Source: Methanosarcinaceae archaeon
GTDB lineage: Archaea; Halobacteriota; Methanosarcinia; Methanosarcinales; Methanosarcinaceae
Direction of reading: 5' to 3'
NCBI GenBank assembly: GCA_030594665.1
Contig: JAUVET010000003.1
Coordinates: 1-19,113 of the forward strand
Length of the DNA stretch: 19,113 nt
Position 1 is the stretch's first letter. Every line of letters begins with the position of its first letter. Both the position numbers and the translations under genes were made by a program. Positions 15,118 through 19,113 of this stretch are shown in pieces. The notes beneath the pieces are model-generated. The model did no database searches. It had not been told where the DNA came from and worked only from the letters and a program-made list of their open reading frames with translations.

Positions 15118-16043
15118 TGCCTGCTATTAAAATTCAAGACCTGAGCTATATATATGATGACGGGACCGCTGCAATCGAGAATGTCTCGTTCGAGATCGAA
15201 AAAGGTGAATCTGTAGCACTCATCGGACCGAACGGTGCTGGTAAATCCACATTACTGCTCCATCTCAACGGTATACTGCATAGTACCACATCACGTGAGT
15301 CTATCAGTATCCTTGGTGAATCCGTTGATCCGAAGAAGATACATGAAATGCCGAAAAAGATCGGTATTGTATTCCAGAATGCTGATGATATGCTGTTCAT
15401 GCCTTTGCTTGGTGATGATGTGGCTTTTGGCCCCATCAATCTCGGCCTGGAGAAAGAGGAGGTGCAGCGAAGGGTAAAGGATGCTCTTGAAATGGTCGGA
15501 CTTGCCGGATATGAACACAGGGTCCCGCACCATCTCAGCGGAGGCGAGAAGAGGCGGGCTGCACTTGCTACTGTACTTTCAATGGAACCTGAGATACTTG
15601 CCATGGATGAACCTACTGCCAACCTGGACCCGAAAAGCAGGAGGGAATTGATAGGGATACTCAAAAGACTCAAAGAAAAGGGAAAAACCCTGCTGATAAT
15701 CACACATGATGTGAATGCAATTCCCGAACTTGCAGAACGGGTTATTGTCATGGACAAGACCGTGATCGCAGACGGACCAACCCGTGATATTTTTTCAGAC
15801 ACAGAAATGCTTGTGGAGATCGGCCTGGATGTGCCTGTGATCACACAGCTCTTTGAAATACTCCAGTGTTTCGGTTATCCGTGTGATGTGCTTCCGCTTT
15901 CGATCGAAGGTGCGGTTACGAACCTGACAGAAACAATAGAGGGTGGGGATGGGCATGTACATCTGCATATCCACAAACATACACACTCAGGAATTTCTTC
16001 TGCACGGAACAAGTATCACGATCATGTAGAAAAGCATGAGTAA
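15114..16043 (+). CDS. cbiO: CbiO, ATPase of the Ni/Co ECF importer, with His-rich tail
   Basis: This is an ABC ATPase powering metal uptake. Walker A is GPNGAGKST (38-46), the Q-loop VFQNADDMLF (86-95), the signature LSGGEKRR (141-148), Walker B ILAMDEPTANLDP (161-173) and the switch His in THDVN (197-201). The last 30 residues hold nine histidines (281, 283, 285, 287, 289, 291, 302, 304, 308), an HVHLHIHKHTH run that could buffer or sense the metal at the cytoplasmic exit. Two consecutive ATGs are available. The first overlaps the cbiQ stop as ATGA; the second (15117) has the better 7-base spacing to GGAGG at 15105-15109. It ends the operon. Confidence 0.95.
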   Translation: MMPAIKIQDLSYIYDDGTAAIENVSFEIEKGESVALIGPNGAGKSTLLLHLNGILHSTTSRESISILGESVDPKKIHEMPKKIGIVFQNADDMLFMPLLGDDVAFGPINLGLEKEEVQRRVKDALEMVGLAGYEHRVPHHLSGGEKRRAALATVLSMEPEILAMDEPTANLDPKSRRELIGILKRLKEKGKTLLIITHDVNAIPELAERVIVMDKTVIADGPTRDIFSDTEMLVEIGLDVPVITQLFEILQCFGYPCDVLPLSIEGAVTNLTETIEGGDGHVHLHIHKHTHSGISSARNKYHDHVEKHE

Positions 16044-16105
16044 GTGTTGGAATAATTGTCAATGGCAACCAGCTATGGTGTTTCAAAAATATTTGAAACC
16101 AATAA

Positions 16106-16113
16106 CTATATAT
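16106..16113 (+). promoter_or_regulatory. TATA-like element for the permease gene
   Basis: CTATATAT lies 28 bases before the ATG at 16141, and no ribosome binding site precedes that ATG. This geometry fits a leaderless transcript starting at or near the start codon, so the permease is probably transcribed separately from the metal operon. Confidence 0.4.
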
Positions 16114-16140
16114 CTGATTATTTAAATATATTTTGAATTG

Positions 16141-17181
16141 ATGACAACAGATTACCTGATCCACTTATTTACACTTGGTATTGCCTCGGTTGGGGAGTAT
16201 CTTGCATTACATGTTCTTATGTGTTTAGTGCCTGCATTCTTTTTGGCAGGTGCGATAGCATCGCTTTTTTCAAAAGAATCCGTATTGAAGTTCTTTGGTG
16301 CCGATGCACCAAAATATATCTCCTACTCAGTAGCTGCAGTATCGGGAACTATACTTGCAGTATGTAGTTGCACGGTTTTGCCGCTCTTTGCAGGAATATA
16401 CAAGCGCGGAGCGGGAATTGGACCTGCGACAACATTCCTGTTCTCGGCACCTGCTATAAATCTGCTTGCAATTGTCTACACAGCCAAGATATTGGGCTAT
16501 GATATTGGAGTTGCCCGTGCTGTTATAGCAGTGCTGCTATCCATTGTAATAGGATTGTCTATGGCAGTTGTGTTTGAACGTGAGAAAGTTGAACGCAAGA
16601 AGATTGCCACATTCGGGGAAGAAAAGCATCAACACAGCGCTGTACTGTTTGTACTGCTGCTGGCAATCCTTCTTGTAGGAGAGATTTTATCAACATGGGC
16701 GACGCAACTTGCTGTGCTGGTTCCATTGATCGCGATCACGATCTATGCATCACTTAAATGGTTTAGCCGTGAAGAACTTTCCAGTTGGATGGGTGAGACA
16801 TGGTTTTTGGTAAAACAGATCACTCCACTGCTTCTGGCTGGTGTGTTCTTTGCAGGTATCATTGTTGAAGTTTTGCCTGCTGAATATGTGGCGTCTTATG
16901 TTGGCGGCAATTCAATATCATCAAACTTTGTTTCATCGGTTGCAGGCGCACTTATGTACTTCTCGACATTGACCGAGGTACCGATAATCAATGCCCTCAC
17001 GCTTCTTGGAATGGGAAGGGGTCCATCTCTTGCGATGCTTCTCGCAGGACCGGCATTGAGCTTTCCGAATATGATCGTGATAAGCAGGATAATGGGCATC
17101 AGGCGTGCTTCTGTGTATATTTCACTTGTTGTGGTCATTGCAACGATCGCGGGATATTTGTTTGGATATTTTATGGGATGA
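16141..17181 (+). CDS. ArsP/DUF318 family permease
   Basis: This is an integral membrane permease of the ArsP_1 (DUF318, YraQ-like) family, with about eight to ten hydrophobic helices in two halves. The first half contains CSCTVLPLFAGIYKRGAG (75-92, numbered from the ATG at 16141), then FLFSAPAIN; the second half repeats this pattern as FSTLTEVPIINAL and LLAGPALSFPNM. The cysteine pair Cys75-Cys77 suggests binding of a soft metal or metalloid; characterised relatives export arsenicals, others are of unknown substrate. A hydrophilic central loop with a His-containing EEKHQHS separates the halves. A TTG immediately precedes the chosen ATG; neither has a ribosome site. Location just after a metal importer suggests, but does not prove, a metal-related role. 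Confidence 0.85.
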   Translation: MTTDYLIHLFTLGIASVGEYLALHVLMCLVPAFFLAGAIASLFSKESVLKFFGADAPKYISYSVAAVSGTILAVCSCTVLPLFAGIYKRGAGIGPATTFLFSAPAINLLAIVYTAKILGYDIGVARAVIAVLLSIVIGLSMAVVFEREKVERKKIATFGEEKHQHSAVLFVLLLAILLVGEILSTWATQLAVLVPLIAITIYASLKWFSREELSSWMGETWFLVKQITPLLLAGVFFAGIIVEVLPAEYVASYVGGNSISSNFVSSVAGALMYFSTLTEVPIINALTLLGMGRGPSLAMLLAGPALSFPNMIVISRIMGIRRASVYISLVVVIATIAGYLFGYFMG

Positions 17182-17288
17182 GGCGGGACTTTATAATAAG
17201 TTTAATAAATTGTTAAAATGTATATTTTCAAACATGAAATTGGAGACTTTTTATTATTTTCTGGTCACACTTATCAATTAGTTCTGTT

Positions 17289-17412
17289 AACCGCGGATGA
17301 ACGCAGATAAACGCGGATACTGCATGCGAAATCTGCGTTAATTTGCGTTACCTGCACGCCCTTTGGGCGTAGCAGGCACTCAACTCCATAAGAGGTGAGT
17401 GTATCTGCGGTT
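17289..17412. repeat. Phased inverted repeat with AACGCGGAT-type units
   Basis: The outer arms are AACCGCGGAT (17289-17298) and ATCTGCGGTT (17403-17412). The inner arms are 17300-17318 and 17331-17349, matching at 16 of 19 positions, built from 10-base AACGCAGATA / AACGCGGATA units around a GCATGC centre. Between inner and outer right arms lie two more hairpins, ACGCCC-TTT-GGGCGT (about 17356-17370) and CACTC...GAGTG (about 17377-17401). It has the same design as the element at 601-838 and is probably a member of a dispersed repeat family. Confidence 0.75.
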
Positions 17413-17551
17413 CGTTAAAATCCAAATGACCAGAATATATTAAAAAGTCACATAATTTGACATGTTTTGTGGCAATCTTTTTCATTTCATGTGTGATGGT
17501 GATGGCAACACTTCAGTTCAATGCCGCCCCTTTAATTCCAATATCTGTGGT

Positions 17552-17590
17552 GCTGCTCAACTGGTATTTCTCCTGCGGAGAATGAGCAGC
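17552..17590 (-). terminator. Strong hairpin at the 3' end of the surface-protein gene
   Basis: GCTGCTCA (17552-17559) pairs perfectly with TGAGCAGC (17583-17590), and inside it TTCTCC (17568-17573) pairs with GGAGAA (17577-17582) around a TGC loop, leaving an 8-base bulge. It starts 10 bases after the minus-strand stop. No T-run follows on that strand, so it may stabilise rather than terminate the transcript. Confidence 0.4.
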
Positions 17591-17599
17591 TACTGGATA

Positions 17600-18832
17600 T
17601 TAACTTTGCGGCTTTCGCAAATACAGGTACGCGCCCGCGATGAACAGCAGGATGACCGCGCCGGTCAGGAGATACTTCCACCAGGGCGTAGGTTCCGGAG
17701 GCACTTCTACTTCTGGTGCGGGTGTGATCGCTTCGGCGGGTTCTTCAGGCAGCACGGCAGGCGTTGGTGCTACATGTATCTTTTTCTGGCCTGTTATTGC
17801 GAAGGGTGAAAATCCTGAAGTTTCGGAACTGAAGTAAATGTAATTTACATCTTCACCCGTTTTAGTGGTTGGCAGTGGATTCCATTTATCTGAATTATAT
17901 CGATTCAGTTTAATTGTAGATTCATCGATGTCGTTCTCAGAGATCCATAATTTCGCAACCTTAAACCCTATGACTGGATTTACAATATTCTCCTCGGTTG
18001 CATAGCCAGATCTTCCAATCCAGATATTTATGTTCTTGTAAACTTCACCTGTTGGTGGAGCTGAAACCAATGTAGATATATCATTCAATACCTCGATTGT
18101 TGTTGTTACATACCCGACATTTGTCTTTGCATCAAAACTGACAAAACCAATTGGGTTTTCATCCTCTTTGAAATCATACTTGATGTTGTCACCTATGTTA
18201 ACATACAGAGATACAACATCCTTTAATGCAACAGTCTCATACGGCTCAGTGGAGGCTGAAGATGATCCACTGCTGGAAGAAGATCTATCCGTACTTATTA
18301 AAATTTCACATTGATTAAAAGCAACCAACATTTCCCCTGACTTGTAAACTCCGGTAAGCAAAATATAATTGCCGGCACGTAATTCACTGGTTACAAGTGG
18401 TATTGATGTACTGTTTGTAGTTGTTGTTTTATACGTCACAGAACCATTGTTTGAACCGATTCCATCAGTAATTATATTTTGAACCGTCGTTTTGTTCACG
18501 CTGGATAAACCAATGCCTGCAATTTCATATCCCTGGATTATATCTGCACCGTTTTGGGTCAGATTGGTTCCGGCCCTAGTACCATCAAATTTAAGTTGCA
18601 TTTCTGCGCGGTATGCGCTCTCATGCACCAGCACTGCTCCATATATATATGTCCCACTTGAAGCATTTAGCAAATCTATTCCAACATAAAACGTGCTCCC
18701 AAGGGTTGCCCCCGATGGCACAGTAATAGTTGAATCATACTCCAAAACCTGGAATGTTGTAGCAGAAAGTATTGACATGTCAATCGGATCTGAACTGTTT
18801 AGAAGAATAAATACTACATAGAGACCGTCGTT
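17600..18832 (-). pseudogene. PGF-pre-PGF domain surface protein, 5' end lost
   Basis: The longest ATG-started frame (from 18778) gives 392 residues with no signal peptide. The same frame is clearly coding for 18 further residues upstream (NDGLYVVFILLNSSDPID) before a TAA at 18833-18835. The start and export signal are therefore missing. Residues 1-163, numbered from the ATG, form an extracellular beta-rich domain (possibly the TIGR04279 type). A Ser-rich linker follows (166-177), then a PGF-pre-PGF domain (about 185-330; TGEVYKNINIWIG, VAKLWISENDID, RYNSDKWNPLPTT and TSGFSPFAI). The end is a Pro/Glu-rich stalk and a membrane helix (367-387), without a PGF motif. Transposase sequence lies just upstream in the same orientation, so insertion of a mobile element is the likely cause. 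Such proteins normally sit on the archaeal cell surface. An internal start could still make a cytoplasmic fragment. Confidence 0.75.
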
Positions 18833-18835
18833 TTA

Positions 18836-18981
18836 GTCCGTATTTTTCACCCACTCAGAGTATACATTAACTACATGTTCCCATCTTTATAAAAACATTT
18901 TGTCAATATTTGGCAGAATTCTCCAATTTTAGCCCAATATCCACACCTATATTCTCCTTATTTCATCCTTTCCTCCACATT
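18836..18981. mobile_element. Probable non-coding end of an insertion sequence
   Basis: This 146-base stretch lies between the transposase stop and the broken surface-protein frame. It codes for nothing visible. If the element inserted into the surface-protein gene, its terminal inverted repeat should lie near 18833-18850, but the other end is outside the window, so the boundary cannot be fixed here. Confidence 0.4.
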
Positions 18982-19113
18982 TTAACATATTTTTAGAGGG
19001 CTTGCGCTACCCACTACATTTGCAAATCTCTTCACATTAACAGTAATTGCAGTAATAATCGCTTGAATATTCAATTTAGCCAAACCCCAAAATTTAGCCC
19101 TTGCCATCCCATG
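18982..19113 (-). CDS. C-terminus of a DDE transposase (IS5/IS1182-like), cut by the window edge
   Basis: The minus-strand frame enters from the right edge and runs 43 codons to a TAA at 18982-18984. It contains HGMARAKFWGLAKLNIQAI and then ITVNVKRFAN. A G-x-x-R-A-(K/R)-(F/Y)-x-G-L segment followed by xQxxxTAIxxNxKR is the usual C-terminal end of IS5/IS1182-type DDE transposases. The catalytic residues are outside the window, so whether the element is intact is unknown. It points toward the truncated surface-protein gene. Confidence 0.75.
   Translation of the reverse strand, partial: HGMARAKFWGLAKLNIQAIITAITVNVKRFANVVGSASPLKIC

Larger units (their letters stand above)
17182..17599. other. 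418-base gap with repeats and hairpins
   Basis: No credible gene is seen. It holds the phased inverted repeat at 17289-17412, including the ACGCCC/GGGCGT and CACTC/GAGTG hairpins, and the strong stem at 17552-17590 next to the end of the minus-strand surface-protein gene. Confidence 0.55.

Noticed and set aside
15146..15844. 232-codon minus-strand frame opposite cbiO
   Set aside because: Ser/Ile-rich antisense shadow of a clear ABC ATPase.

Overview
The window reads as a chromosomal segment from a methanogenic or methane-oxidising archaeon of the Methanosarcinales type (Methanosarcina/ANME-2-like). The evidence is two ADP-dependent sugar kinases, a TadA/TadC-type archaeal secretion pair, an exported protein with a PGF-CTERM tail, a PGF-pre-PGF surface protein, a NikKLMQO-like metal importer, and GGTGA-type ribosome binding sites beside A+T-rich TATA-like elements. 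Species identity is an inference; no rRNA is present.

Layout. Positions 1-145 hold the last 47 codons of an unidentified + strand gene, followed by a terminator-like hairpin. An 845-base gene-free stretch follows, with a large nested inverted repeat at 601-838. Positions 991-6607 carry five minus-strand genes read right to left: a two-CBS-domain protein, ArgJ (arginine biosynthesis), a canonical ADP-dependent phosphofructokinase/glucokinase, a divergent second member of that family, and an archaeal Ogg-type 8-oxoguanine DNA glycosylase whose start overlaps the second kinase. Positions 6900-11192 hold a minus-strand pair, a secretion ATPase followed by a TadC/FlaJ-like membrane platform, with no prepilin beside them.

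After a 700-base A+T-rich gap containing a TATA-like sequence and a perfect palindrome, a + strand operon (11900-16043) encodes a nickel/cobalt ECF-type importer. Its genes are a DUF4198 metal-handling protein (NikK-like), a small membrane-anchored protein (NikL-like), the substrate-binding component CbiM/NikM, the transmembrane coupling protein CbiQ, and the ATPase CbiO with a histidine-rich tail. Nickel (for F430 and hydrogenase) or cobalt (for corrinoids) is the expected substrate. A separately promoted ArsP/DUF318 permease follows, at 16141-17181.

The right end is degraded. A second phased inverted repeat (17289-17412) is followed by a minus-strand surface-protein gene (17600-18832). That gene lacks its start and signal peptide: its coding frame continues upstream of the first ATG and then hits a stop. 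About 150 bases further on lies the C-terminus of a DDE transposase in the same orientation, cut by the window edge. The simplest reading is that the insertion sequence removed the 5' part of the surface-protein gene.

I do not see a clearly novel multi-gene defence or metabolic system. The best leads are the metal-import operon (three components with a predicted histidine at or next to the mature N-terminus, a 3 x 12-base stop-ending repeat, an internal terminator and a palindromic operator candidate), the two phased inverted-repeat elements, the divergent ADP-kinase overlapping a DNA glycosylase, and the transposon-truncated surface protein.
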